This document shows, in pieces, positions 16,201 to 25,076 of a stretch of 64,000 nt of DNA. Under the pieces are notes generated by a model. The model ran no database searches and was not told the DNA's origin. It worked only from the letters and a program-made list of their open reading frames with translations. How positions within the stretch are numbered: position 1 is the first letter of the stretch; each line of letters starts with the position of its first letter. Origin of the DNA: Nitrospira sp. GTDB taxonomy: Bacteria; Nitrospirota; Nitrospiria; Nitrospirales; Nitrospiraceae. The DNA lies in NCBI GenBank assembly GCA_019636835.1, contig JAHBWU010000001.1, forward strand, positions 1 to 64,000, read 5' to 3'. The position numbers and the translations under genes are program-made.

Positions 16201-17933
16201 AGCGATTCAAGCGGCTGATGAGTTATGTCAAGCCGTACCGAATGCGGTTCTTGGCAGCCTTTGCCTGCTCAGGTCTGGTGGCACTGCTCAGCGGGGCCTA
16301 TGCCTGGCTCGCGCGCCCGGTTTTGGACGATATCTTCATCCAAAAAGACGAACAGATGTTGCTGGTGCTGCCGCTGGCGATCTTAGCGGTTGCGACTCTG
16401 AAGGCGGTGTTCAGTTACGGCGTGGGATATTTAATGGCCTATGTCGGCAATGGGGTCGTGGCCGACATTCGACAGCAATTGTTCCAACAGCTTATGCGGC
16501 TGTCTATCGGATTTCATGACACCAATACATCGGGACGCCTGGTCTCGCGGGTCGTGAATGATGTGGGGATGATGGCAAATGCCGCATCGAGCGTCGTCAA
16601 GGACATTTTCCAGAACGGTCTCACCTTCCTGGCGATGGTCGGGGTCATCATCTATCAGAATTGGAGATTGGCGGCGATCTCTCTGGTCGTGATCCCGCTC
16701 TCGGCGCTGACGATGGTGCGGGTGGGAAAACGGTTGAAGCGATTGGCGACCAGTGGACAGGAGCAAATGGGGGACATGGCCTCAACGCTCCAAGAAACGT
16801 TTGCGGGCATCCGAGTCGTGAAAGCATTCGGGCGGGAGGAAGCGGAGGCTGAACGATTCAAGGAACGAAACCAGACCTTTCTGTCGACCACGTTGAAGTC
16901 CAATCAAGTCTGGTCGCTCGGCCACTCGCACATGGAAATCATCGGAGTGATCGGTGTCGCGACCATTATCTGGTATGGAGGCTATCTGGTCATCCATGAG
17001 GCGATGACTCCCGGCGCATTTTTCTCGTTCATGGCGGCGATGTTTATGGCCTATACCCCGATTAAAAAACTATCGGGCGCCAACAATTTGATTCAACAGG
17101 CGCTGGCGGCGGCTGAGCGGGTCTTCGACGTGTTGGACTTGGACACCGAACAGTCTCAGAATCGCGGGACGGTTCCGCTGGTGGGAATCAGTCGGGCCAT
17201 TGAATTTCAGGGGGTCTCCCTGCGGTATGAGAATCAGACTGCCCCGGCTCTGACCGATGTGGATCTTACTATCAAGCCCGGCGAAGTGGTTGCGCTCGTT
17301 GGGAGCAGCGGAAGCGGAAAGACCACGTTGGTTAGTTTGCTGCCGCGGTTCTATGAACCGACGATGGGCCGCATTTATATAGACGGCATCCCCTTGACCT
17401 CGTACGAGTTACAATCGCTGCGGGCCCATATCGGAATCGTCTCGCAAGAGATCGTCTTGTTCGATGATACCGTCCGAAGCAACATTGCGTTCGGAAGGAC
17501 CGGCGCCGGCCAGGCCGACGTCGAGCAGGCGGCGAAATTGGCCTATGCCCATGACTTTATTCTTCGCCTGCCGAAAGGATACGATACGATCATCGGGGAA
17601 CGCGGCCTCAAACTATCGGGCGGCGAGCGGCAACGTCTGGCGATCGCCCGAGCCATTCTTCGTGACCCGCCGCTTCTGATCCTCGATGAAGCGACATCGG
17701 CACTCGACACCGAGTCTGAACGGATCGTACAGTTGGCCTTGGCCAATTTGATGAAGAATCGAACGACGCTGGTGATCGCACACCGGCTCTCGACTATTCA
17801 AAACGCGGATCGAATCATCGTCTTGGATCGAGGGGCTATCGTTGAAACGGGCTCTCATGACGAACTGCTTCGGCAGGGAGGCGCCTATCGCCGTCTGCAT
17901 GCCATGCAATTTCAGGATGTGACCAGTGTCTGA
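16188..17933 (+). CDS. msbA: Lipid A export ABC transporter MsbA
   Basis: MsbA flips core lipid A across the inner membrane. The 581-residue product is a half-transporter: six membrane segments (about 1-310) with the coupling stretch DTNTSGRLVSRVVNDVG, then the nucleotide-binding domain with Walker A GSSGSGKTT near 371, the signature LSGGERQRLAIARAI near 477, Walker B LLILDEATSALD and the H-loop histidine in VIAHRLSTI. Its overlap with lpxB and with the downstream DUF374 gene supports a lipid A role over general multidrug export. Confidence 0.94.
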   Translation: MSGLERFKRLMSYVKPYRMRFLAAFACSGLVALLSGAYAWLARPVLDDIFIQKDEQMLLVLPLAILAVATLKAVFSYGVGYLMAYVGNGVVADIRQQLFQQLMRLSIGFHDTNTSGRLVSRVVNDVGMMANAASSVVKDIFQNGLTFLAMVGVIIYQNWRLAAISLVVIPLSALTMVRVGKRLKRLATSGQEQMGDMASTLQETFAGIRVVKAFGREEAEAERFKERNQTFLSTTLKSNQVWSLGHSHMEIIGVIGVATIIWYGGYLVIHEAMTPGAFFSFMAAMFMAYTPIKKLSGANNLIQQALAAAERVFDVLDLDTEQSQNRGTVPLVGISRAIEFQGVSLRYENQTAPALTDVDLTIKPGEVVALVGSSGSGKTTLVSLLPRFYEPTMGRIYIDGIPLTSYELQSLRAHIGIVSQEIVLFDDTVRSNIAFGRTGAGQADVEQAAKLAYAHDFILRLPKGYDTIIGERGLKLSGGERQRLAIARAILRDPPLLILDEATSALDTESERIVQLALANLMKNRTTLVIAHRLSTIQNADRIIVLDRGAIVETGSHDELLRQGGAYRRLHAMQFQDVTSV

Positions 17934-18596
17934 TCTCATCAAGAGCTGCGCTCATTGGATCAAGTGTTCAATCTTGCCTCCCGTCGGAGCCGCCGCCATT
18001 CGCAGCGTCGCACGCACGATGCACTGCGAGACTCGTGGCCACGAAGCGCTCGATGGATTGTATCGGGAAGGGCGGAACATCATTCTCGCGTTTTGGCATG
18101 CCCAGCAGTTGATGATCCCGCTCGGGTACCGAGGAAGAGGTTCGCATGTGCTCATCAGCCGACATGGAGACGGGGAAATCATCGCCCGGATCATTGCCCG
18201 GTTCGGCCACGAAGCGGTTCGTGGGTCAAGTACGCGCGGAGGCGCCGGCGCGCTTCGGGTCCTGATCAAGCTGGGACGGTCAGGTCGGGATGTCGTGGTG
18301 ACTCCTGACGGTCCTAAGGGTCCGCGTCACGTCGCAAAGCTTGGAGTGATTCATCTAGCGAAGGCGACCGGCCTTCCTATCGTGCCGTTGGCCTTTGCCT
18401 GTTCAAAAAAAAACTCTTTCCGAGCTGGGATCGCTACATGGTCCCGTACCCGTTTTCCAGAGGGCTATTTCTCTACGGAAATCCGATTTGGGTCTCGCGC
18501 GAAGCCGATGAGGCCTCGCTTGAGACGGCTCGCCTGGAGCTTGAAATGGTCCTCAATCGGCTGACGGATCAGGCGGAACAAGATGTCATCCGTTAG
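17926..18596 (+). CDS. DUF374 (acyltransferase-like) protein with an apparent -1 frameshift at an A9 run
   Basis: DUF374 proteins resemble lysophospholipid acyltransferases and lie in lipid A operons. The frame from 17926 gives ILAFWHAQQLMIPLGYRG, LISRHGDGEIIARI and VVTPDGPKGPRH, all family-typical. At nine adenines (18405-18413) it runs on into an atypical arginine-rich tail that stops at 18564. In the -1 frame from 18414 the sequence reads LFPSWDRYMVPYPFSRG and continues to a stop at 18594-18596, exactly the expected DUF374 C-terminus. So the gene needs one extra A or a -1 slip to give about 223 residues. The run contains A-AAA-AAC/A-AAA-AAA slippery heptamers. A sequencing error, a recent mutation and programmed slippage are all possible. 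Confidence 0.85.
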
Positions 18597-18654
18597 TCGT
18601 CATGCGCGATACAGGGCGGATGTTTCCCGTCACTCCATGTTTGACGCATGAAGA

Positions 18655-20013
18655 ATGACGGTCTTCGGTGTTTCCATGTGGAAGCTTCTCTATAACATCG
18701 GTCTTCTCCTCGCCAGCCCTGTGATCGTGGGTATTCTCCTAGCCAAGCCACGTTGCAGGCCGGGATTTTTTCAGCGGATGGGTTGGCAGGACGACTCTTC
18801 CAACGACGGTGGATTGTCTCAGCCGCTTATTTGGGTGCACGCGGTGTCGCTCGGTGAAGTGGTGGCGGCAGTGCCGCTCGTCAAGGCATTGCACAAGCGC
18901 CATCCGGAGTTTCGCTATATCGTGACGACGGTAACTGAGACCGGCCGTGAGGCGGTCGAACAACGCTTAGGGGGCATCGCCGAACATCGATACGCCCCGC
19001 TTGATTTTTCCTGGGCAGTGTCCGGCATGGTTCGAAGCCTGCGCCCAATGCTCTATGTGTTCGTCGAGACCGAAATATGGCCGAACTTACTGTGGACGTT
19101 ACGAGAGCAGGATGTGCCCTCTGTGCTGGTGAATGGGCGGTTGTCTTCCCGGTCGTTTCGCCGTCAGGACTTGCCCGTGGTCCGCTCCTTCTATCGCTCC
19201 GTGCTCCGGACGTTGACTCTCTGTTTGATGCAATCCCATAGGGATGGAGATCGTCTTGTTGCGTTGGGGGCCGATCCGACGAGGGTTCATGTGACCGGCA
19301 ATATCAAATTCGATCAACCGTTGCCGGACGTTCGATCGGACGAGTTGCTTCGCCGAAGCTTCGGGGTCGATGAGCATGAACAGTTGATTCTCGCCGGAAG
19401 TACACATCCTGGAGAAGAGGAACAGCTGGTCTCAGCCTACCGACAGATCGTGAAGACCCATCCATCAACGGTCTTGATGTTGGCGCCTCGCCATATCGAG
19501 CGGGCGGACCGAGTCGAAGCGACGCTTCGAGAAGCAGGAGTGGTCGTCCAGCGAAGGAGTCGGATTCGGGAGAAGCAATCCGGTCCACGCGTGGTCATTT
19601 TGGATACGAGAGGAGAGCTGGCTCTCGCGTATCGAGAAGCGGTCGTGTCATTCGTCGGCGGAACTCTCGTCCCCGTGGGTGGGCACAATTTGTTGGAGCC
19701 GGCTGTATGGGGCACACCCGTCATGTTTGGGCCCCATACAGACCATTGTGCTGAGGTTGCGACGCTCTTATCCGAGGCAGGAGGAGGTCGACGAGTGACG
19801 GGTGTGGAGGACCTCGTTGCCTCCCTGGACGAGTGGCTGGGTCACCCTGAAATTCGATGCCGGGTGGGGCAGTCTGCAAGACAGGCGGTGTTGGACAATC
19901 AAGGCGCGCTCACACGGAGCCTGGAGCTCATTGAAACGTGCCTCCGTGCGACCCCTTCGTATTCAGACTCTTGTGTGGCGATGGGGCCGGGACCTCTTAT
20001 GGCCAAACACTAG
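18655..20013 (+). CDS. waaA: 3-deoxy-D-manno-octulosonic acid transferase WaaA (KdtA)
   Basis: WaaA (GT30) transfers Kdo from CMP-Kdo to the lipid A precursor. The 452-residue product has an N-terminal membrane anchor (LLYNIGLLLASPVIVGILL), then WVHAVSLGEVVAAVPLVKAL with the catalytic-type glutamate, and FVETEIWPNLL near residue 142. LAGSTHPGEEEQ near 246 and FVGGTLVPVGGHNLLEPAVW near 330 complete the CMP-Kdo binding region. ATG 18676 (MWKLLYN) is an alternative start. It is slightly longer than the E. coli enzyme (425) because of a polar C-terminal tail. The lpxK start follows one base after its stop. Confidence 0.95.
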   Translation: MTVFGVSMWKLLYNIGLLLASPVIVGILLAKPRCRPGFFQRMGWQDDSSNDGGLSQPLIWVHAVSLGEVVAAVPLVKALHKRHPEFRYIVTTVTETGREAVEQRLGGIAEHRYAPLDFSWAVSGMVRSLRPMLYVFVETEIWPNLLWTLREQDVPSVLVNGRLSSRSFRRQDLPVVRSFYRSVLRTLTLCLMQSHRDGDRLVALGADPTRVHVTGNIKFDQPLPDVRSDELLRRSFGVDEHEQLILAGSTHPGEEEQLVSAYRQIVKTHPSTVLMLAPRHIERADRVEATLREAGVVVQRRSRIREKQSGPRVVILDTRGELALAYREAVVSFVGGTLVPVGGHNLLEPAVWGTPVMFGPHTDHCAEVATLLSEAGGGRRVTGVEDLVASLDEWLGHPEIRCRVGQSARQAVLDNQGALTRSLELIETCLRATPSYSDSCVAMGPGPLMAKH

Positions 20014-20014
20014 C

Positions 20015-21106
20015 ATGCCATTCTTGCATCCTGGACAACCGGTCCGTAAAGGGCTTTACTGGGTTGCTGGGTTGTACGGCCTCATTATCCGATTTCGGCT
20101 GTGGTGCTATCGGAAAGGTTGGCTTACGACCACACGGTTGCCCTGTCGTGTGGTGAGCGTGGGCAATCTTACGGTTGGGGGGACAGGAAAAACTCCCATC
20201 GTCATTCTCCTGACGGAATGGCTGTTGGCCAAAGGGCGGAGGGTGGCGATCTTGAGCCGAGGGTACAAACGGATGAGCAAGGCACGTCGTCTGCTCGTGT
20301 CCGATGGGTCACGAATTTTGGTCGGTCCGCTGGAAGCGGGGGATGAGCCGTTTCTCATGGCGCAGCGTTGCCCACAGGCGATTGTCGCGGTGGGAGCCGA
20401 TCGAGTTGCGCTGGGGCAATGGGTCTTGGAACAGCATCCGATCGACTGCATCGTGTTGGATGATGGCTTTCAACATCGGTCGCTTCATCGTGATGTCGAT
20501 CTTGTGCTGCTGGATGCCACCGATGCCGCAGGACTTGACGCGCTGCTTCCGGCCGGAAGACTACGGGAACCCTTGACCGAACTGTGTCGAGCGAATGCGG
20601 TCATGATCACCCGCGCCGATTCTCGTCAGGAGGTGGACGCGATTCGTAGCCGATTGAAAGCGATTTCATGTTCATCCGACGCCGCCGTTGAAGTTGTGTT
20701 TCGACCGGAGTCCGTTATGGCGATCGTTTCGGGTGAGCGGCAACCGGTTGAATGGTGTCGAATGAGAAGAGCATGGTTGGTCAGCGGCATCGGGAATAGC
20801 CGATCATTCCGTCGATCAGCCGACTCCATGGGGGTTGAGATCCTGGGAGAGACCGCCTTTGAGGACCATCACGGCTATGACCACGACGATATGGAGAAGA
20901 TTCGCGCGAATCTACAGGCCACTGGTTGCGAGATCGTTCTGACGACTGAGAAGGATGGCGGAAAGCTGCTTCCCTTGCTCATGCCAAGCGATCCCTGGTG
21001 GATGCTTCGTCTTGGGACGGAAATCGTGCGCGGAGAGGAGCGGCTGTACAGGTTGATCGATGGGTCGTTAATCGGAGAGAGCCATGGGGTCGGAGCTCGT
21101 GCATAG
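20015..21106 (+). CDS. lpxK: Tetraacyldisaccharide 4'-kinase LpxK
   Basis: LpxK phosphorylates the 4' position of the lipid A disaccharide. From ATG 20015 (MPFLHPGQPV) it has 363 residues. It shows the membrane-proximal GLYGLIIRFRLWCYRKGWL helix, the P-loop VGNLTVGGTGKTPIVI near residue 55, LSRGYKR, GDEPFLMAQ, and the DDGFQHRSLHRDVDLVLLD block near 155. ATTEKDGGKLL at the end corresponds to the family TTEKD motif. The open frame extends upstream inside waaA, but homology begins at this ATG. It overlaps the waaF-gmhB fusion gene by 23 bases. Confidence 0.95.
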   Translation: MPFLHPGQPVRKGLYWVAGLYGLIIRFRLWCYRKGWLTTTRLPCRVVSVGNLTVGGTGKTPIVILLTEWLLAKGRRVAILSRGYKRMSKARRLLVSDGSRILVGPLEAGDEPFLMAQRCPQAIVAVGADRVALGQWVLEQHPIDCIVLDDGFQHRSLHRDVDLVLLDATDAAGLDALLPAGRLREPLTELCRANAVMITRADSRQEVDAIRSRLKAISCSSDAAVEVVFRPESVMAIVSGERQPVEWCRMRRAWLVSGIGNSRSFRRSADSMGVEILGETAFEDHHGYDHDDMEKIRANLQATGCEIVLTTEKDGGKLLPLLMPSDPWWMLRLGTEIVRGEERLYRLIDGSLIGESHGVGARA

Positions 21107-22814
21107 GGATTCGCCGCGCAAAATTCTGGTGCGGGCGCCGAATTGGATCGGCGATGCCGTCATGTGCGAGCCGGCTGTCCGAGGGCTGCGGTCTCTGTTC
21201 CCTGAGGCGGAGTTGACGATGCTCGCGAAACCTGCCATCGCGGAGCTATTCATCGCTCACCCGGGGCTTCATTGCGTACTAGTGTACGATGACAAGGCGG
21301 TTCATGCGGGGATTTCAGGAAAGTGGTCGCTCGCCGGTATGTTGCGACGCCACCGCTTCGATTTGGCGGTGCTGTTTCAGAACGCGTTCGAGGCTGCATT
21401 TCTTGCGTGGCTCGCCGGCATTCCACGGCGATATGGGTACGCCACGGATGGAAGGGTCTTGTTTCTGACCGAACCAGTCGCTGTTCCCAACGGCCTGGTA
21501 CCGATGCATCAAGTCGAATACTATTGGAACTTGTTGAGACCATTGGGAATGGCTGGTGGAGCCACTCTTCCCGCGTTGCTCGTTTCGGCAGACGAGGACC
21601 GAATGGTCGACGGACGGCTTACTGCTGCCGGTATTGATCCGTCGGATCTCATTATCGGTATCAATCCCGGATCGACCTACGGCAGCGCCAAACGTTGGTT
21701 GCCCGACCGATTTGCCGAAGTCGCGAAGCGACTTGTGCGGCGATTGGAACAGGCCGAGCGCGCGCATGTCGCAGTGGTCATCCTTGGAGCGAAGGGAGAG
21801 GAATCGCTGGGGAAGGACATTGCGGCTCAGCTCGGCGGCCGATCGGTTGTCTTATCCGGCGCGACGACCATTCGAGATCTCATGGCGGTAGTGAAACGTT
21901 GTCGCGTGCTGATTACGAACGATACAGGGCCGATGCATATTGCGGCGGCTTTCGGTGTGCCGGTTGTTGCGGTGTTCGGTCCCACGGACTGGCGCACCAC
22001 TGCTCCCTACGGGCAAGAACGGTCGATTGTGCGGGAAGCCGTAGATTGTGCGCCCTGTCTTCTCAGGGAATGCCCGATCGATCACCGCTGTATGACTCGG
22101 ATTTCCGTTGACCGGGTGTATGAAGCGGCAGTGCAACAAATAGAACGTGCATCGGGTTTGTCTCGTTTATCTAGTTTGTCTGGTGCCTTGAGATCGAATT
22201 CCAACCAAACAAACCTTCTTTCCGGCTATACTGTCTTTCTCGATCGAGATGGAACGCTTAACCCCGATCCCGGTTACATCAACACTCCCGATCAGTTTGA
22301 GCTGTTTCCAGAAGTGCCTGAGGCGCTCGCCAGGTTGAAGCGGGCCGGTGCCCGATTGATCGTCGTCACCAATCAATCGGGGGTCGCACGAGGATTCTTG
22401 ACGCGCGATGACCTCGATGCTGTGCACATGAAACTTCAGCGCCTCCTAGATGGCGCCGGCGTGTCACTCGACGCGATCTATTTCTGTCCTCACCATCCTG
22501 ATGACGGTTGCGACTGTCGAAAGCCGAACCGTGGGATGATCGACCAGGCGTTGCGAGAATGGGGGGTGAATCTTGATCGGTCCTATCTGATCGGCGATAG
22601 CGTCCGAGATATCGAGTTGGCAAAGCGGATTGGGGCACGAAGTGTCTTGGTGACGACGGGAGTCGTTCCCTCTCAGGAGGCAGAAAGCCTGAAAGCCTCG
22701 GGGTCGGCTCCAGATGGGATCGCATCCTCTCTGGCGGAGGCTGCCGACTGGCTGTTGTCCGATGCAAGCAAGTTATCCATACAGCTCCGCGAGCGTCAGG
22801 TCGCGCATCCGTGA
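21084..22814 (+). CDS. Fusion of heptosyltransferase II (WaaF) and D,D-heptose 1,7-bisphosphate phosphatase (GmhB)
   Basis: Two enzymes that are usually separate are joined in 576 residues. Residues 1 to about 350 are a GT9 heptosyltransferase II: KILVRAPNWIGDAVMCEPAV, then TNDTGPMHIAAAFGVPVVAV near 270, ADP-heptose:LPS transfer. Residues about 380-560 are a HAD phosphatase of the GmhB type: VFLDRDGTLN (Asp387, Asp389), VTNQSGVARG, the zinc-binding CPHHPDDGCDCRKP loop and IGDSVRDIE. GmhB makes heptose 1-phosphate for nucleotide-activated heptose, also needed by the hddA/hddC genes downstream. The linker (358-378) is encoded by a repeat described separately. No internal stop or strong internal start separates the halves. 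Confidence 0.92.
   Translation: MGSELVHRDSPRKILVRAPNWIGDAVMCEPAVRGLRSLFPEAELTMLAKPAIAELFIAHPGLHCVLVYDDKAVHAGISGKWSLAGMLRRHRFDLAVLFQNAFEAAFLAWLAGIPRRYGYATDGRVLFLTEPVAVPNGLVPMHQVEYYWNLLRPLGMAGGATLPALLVSADEDRMVDGRLTAAGIDPSDLIIGINPGSTYGSAKRWLPDRFAEVAKRLVRRLEQAERAHVAVVILGAKGEESLGKDIAAQLGGRSVVLSGATTIRDLMAVVKRCRVLITNDTGPMHIAAAFGVPVVAVFGPTDWRTTAPYGQERSIVREAVDCAPCLLRECPIDHRCMTRISVDRVYEAAVQQIERASGLSRLSSLSGALRSNSNQTNLLSGYTVFLDRDGTLNPDPGYINTPDQFELFPEVPEALARLKRAGARLIVVTNQSGVARGFLTRDDLDAVHMKLQRLLDGAGVSLDAIYFCPHHPDDGCDCRKPNRGMIDQALREWGVNLDRSYLIGDSVRDIELAKRIGARSVLVTTGVVPSQEAESLKASGSAPDGIASSLAEAADWLLSDASKLSIQLRERQVAHP
22155..22215. repeat. TTTGTCTGG-type repeat inside the WaaF-GmhB linker
   Basis: GGTTTGT (22155-22161) and GTTTGTCTGGT (22174-22184) are followed by AACCAAACAAACC (22203-22215), the reverse-complement type of the same motif. 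The same parts occur in the same order at 26825-26906 around the four-helix-bundle gene. Here the repeat is translated in frame as a Ser/Leu/Asn-rich linker. Confidence 0.65.
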
Positions 22815-22903
22815 GCATGTGATAGAGGTGGAGAGCCGGCGTAAGTTGTATTGAGAGAATGCGACGCGCAAAGGAATCTGCTGTGCTGATCAGAGAGGGA
22901 AAG

Positions 22904-23905
22904 ATGGCAGTGAGCCGGCAAGTAAACCCTTGTTCCATTCCTTGTAATCTTTGTGGCGGCACTGAGGTGTCGATTCTTTCGAACAGAAGCCGAAGCGGGA
23001 AGGCTTTGCGTACCGTCATTTGTCAAGCCTGCGGTCTCGTATGGTCGGACCCGCGCCCTCATGACGCTAGGCAGTTTTACGAGGAAGAGTATCGCCTTTC
23101 CTATAAACAGACTTACAGCCCGAAACCGAAGCATGTCTTGCGCGCGGGCCATGTGGCCTTATCGCGATTCGAAAAGATCGAGCAGTTGCTGACGAGTCCC
23201 AAAGCCGTTCTGGACGTCGGCACCGGCGGAGGAGAGTTCGCCTATCTGCTTCAATCATTGGGGCACGGCGTGAGCGGGATTGAACCGAATAGAGGGTATG
23301 CCGACTATTCGATACAGGAATATGGGCTCACGGCTCAGGTCGGGTTCGTGCAAGATGCGGCGTTTGCGCCGGAATCGTTCGACGTGGTGACGATCTGGCA
23401 TGTCCTCGAACACACGGAAGACCCTGGTGTCGTCCTAACACTGCTCCGATCCTGGCTTAAACCAGACGGCACACTTGTGGTGGAAGTTCCGAATGTGGAG
23501 GCGACTTGCCAGGCTCCTCACAGCACGTTCCATGAAGCCCATCTCTATAATTTCAATGTTGTGTCATTGCGCAGGTTGGCCAAGAAACACGGGTTGTACG
23601 AGGTCAAGCATCTGATCTCTCGCGATGGTGGGAACATCACGATGTTCCTTTCTCGCATGGAGCCGCTGATCCACGATCGTTACGACGCCTCGATTCCAGG
23701 CAATTGCGAATGGATCTCGAGGATCGTGCGCCAGCACAGCAACGTGCGACGCCACTTGACGCCGCTGCCGTACCTGCGGGCTTGGCAGCGCCTCTGCCGA
23801 TCTCTCAAAGAGAGGCGTGAAGCGGCGGACGAGCGGGGCGGCAAGGCATTGCTCGACAAACTCTATTCTCCTCAGCTGCAGCTCCATTCCGTAGGGCGGC
23901 CATGA
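22904..23905 (+). CDS. Class I SAM-dependent methyltransferase with N-terminal zinc-ribbon
   Basis: The product (333 residues from ATG 22904; the frame is open from ATG 22859) has a four-cysteine N-terminal ribbon (CNLCGG near residue 11, then CQACGLVWSDPRP). A methyltransferase fold follows, with motif I VLDVGTGGGEFAYLL and post-motifs FDVVTIWHVLEHTEDP and LKPDGTLVVEVPN. I prefer 22904 because GAGAGGGAAAG stands directly before it. This architecture is common in O-methyltransferases of surface-glycan loci. The place between waaF-gmhB and two GT9 genes suggests it modifies core or O-antigen sugar, but the acceptor is unknown. Confidence 0.85.
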   Translation: MAVSRQVNPCSIPCNLCGGTEVSILSNRSRSGKALRTVICQACGLVWSDPRPHDARQFYEEEYRLSYKQTYSPKPKHVLRAGHVALSRFEKIEQLLTSPKAVLDVGTGGGEFAYLLQSLGHGVSGIEPNRGYADYSIQEYGLTAQVGFVQDAAFAPESFDVVTIWHVLEHTEDPGVVLTLLRSWLKPDGTLVVEVPNVEATCQAPHSTFHEAHLYNFNVVSLRRLAKKHGLYEVKHLISRDGGNITMFLSRMEPLIHDRYDASIPGNCEWISRIVRQHSNVRRHLTPLPYLRAWQRLCRSLKERREAADERGGKALLDKLYSPQLQLHSVGRP

Positions 23906-23918
23906 AGAGATTCAGACC

Positions 23919-25076
23919 GTGCAAGGACTAATGACGCGCGTTCTTCCTTCGTCCTCAGCCTCTGGCGAGCGGGGTTCGCTGGAAGGTTGTCCGGCGCCGT
24001 CCGTCAACAATCAGGATAGTCGTTCCTCATCGGCATTGAAAAGCGCGCGCATCCTTCTGATCAAGCCCAGTTCCCTTGGGGACATCGTTCACGCGTTTCC
24101 GGTCGTGTCGGCGATCAAAACACAATGGCCGGGATCGCATATTACGTGGGTGGTGAAGCGCCAGTGGGCCGGCCTTGTCGAGCGGGCGGAAGGAATCGAC
24201 CGTGTCTGGCCGGTGGAGATGACGGTGAGGAGTTGGATCAGAGAAGGCCGGGCGCTGCGCGCGCAGCGGTTTGACCTCGCCATAGATTTGCAAGGGTTGT
24301 TTCGCAGCGGCATCTTGGCACGCTTCAGCGGCGCACCGACGCGTATCGGATTCACGAATGCGAGGGAAGGGAGCCCATGGTTCTATACTCAACGCGTACC
24401 GGTTCTCAGCCCCGATATCCATGCCGTCGATCGATATCTTTCGGTTGCAGCGGCGTTGGGAGCATCTCTTCCTGACAAGCCGCGATTTGAGTTCAGGTTG
24501 TTGGAGAAGGACATAGAGACCGTTCGGGAGCTCTGCCGGCGCAGAGGCTTTTCGGTGGACGAGCCATGGATAGCGATGAATATTGGAGCACGGTGGCCGA
24601 CAAAGCGCTGGCCGTCGGCGTCTTTCGCCGCCGTTGTGGATCAGCTGCACGAAACACATCGTGATCCGATCGTCGTGATAGGAGGCGCGGATGAGCGCGC
24701 CTACACGAATAAGTTGAGATCTCTGACGGACCGTCCATTCATCGATTTGAGCGGTGATATCCCATTGGGGTACTTGCCGGCACTGCTCTCGAAAGCGACC
24801 GCCATGATCACAAACGATTCCGGGCCGATGCATATCGCTGCTGCGCTTGGTGTTCCGGTGGTTGCGATATTCGGCCCCACGAGTGCGGTACGCACCGGAC
24901 CGTATGGAGGCGGCCATCGGGTACTGACCAGTCGGATCCCTTGTAGCCCTTGTTTCAGTCGTGTCTGCCGACATGATCCTGAATTGGAATGCCTTCATCT
25001 CATTAAGCCGACCCAAGTGGTCGATGTTATACGGCCACTGTTGGCGGCTCATGTACCATGTCGATCAACGTCTTGA
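23919..25076 (+). CDS. Heptosyltransferase I-like glycosyltransferase (GT9)
   Basis: GT9 enzymes transfer heptose from ADP-heptose to the LPS inner core. The 385-residue protein has a polar N-terminal extension of about 40 residues, then ARILLIKPSSLGDIVHAFPV, the WaaC-type first motif, AIDLQGLFRSGILARFSGAP near 120, and the donor site TNDSGPMHIAAALGVPVVAI near 290. The LGDI plus DLQGL pattern favours heptosyltransferase I (WaaC) over II, though paralogues with other acceptors exist. ATG 23931 is an alternative start. It overlaps the next GT9 gene by 19 bases. Confidence 0.88.
   Translation: MQGLMTRVLPSSSASGERGSLEGCPAPSVNNQDSRSSSALKSARILLIKPSSLGDIVHAFPVVSAIKTQWPGSHITWVVKRQWAGLVERAEGIDRVWPVEMTVRSWIREGRALRAQRFDLAIDLQGLFRSGILARFSGAPTRIGFTNAREGSPWFYTQRVPVLSPDIHAVDRYLSVAAALGASLPDKPRFEFRLLEKDIETVRELCRRRGFSVDEPWIAMNIGARWPTKRWPSASFAAVVDQLHETHRDPIVVIGGADERAYTNKLRSLTDRPFIDLSGDIPLGYLPALLSKATAMITNDSGPMHIAAALGVPVVAIFGPTSAVRTGPYGGGHRVLTSRIPCSPCFSRVCRHDPELECLHLIKPTQVVDVIRPLLAAHVPCRSTS

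Noticed and set aside
19802..20014. Upstream extension of lpxK
   Set aside because: It overlaps waaA coding sequence; LpxK similarity begins at ATG 20015.
24027..25052. A 341-codon frame antisense to the GT9 gene
   Set aside because: It is a mirror frame of the GT9 gene with low-complexity composition and no recognisable motif.
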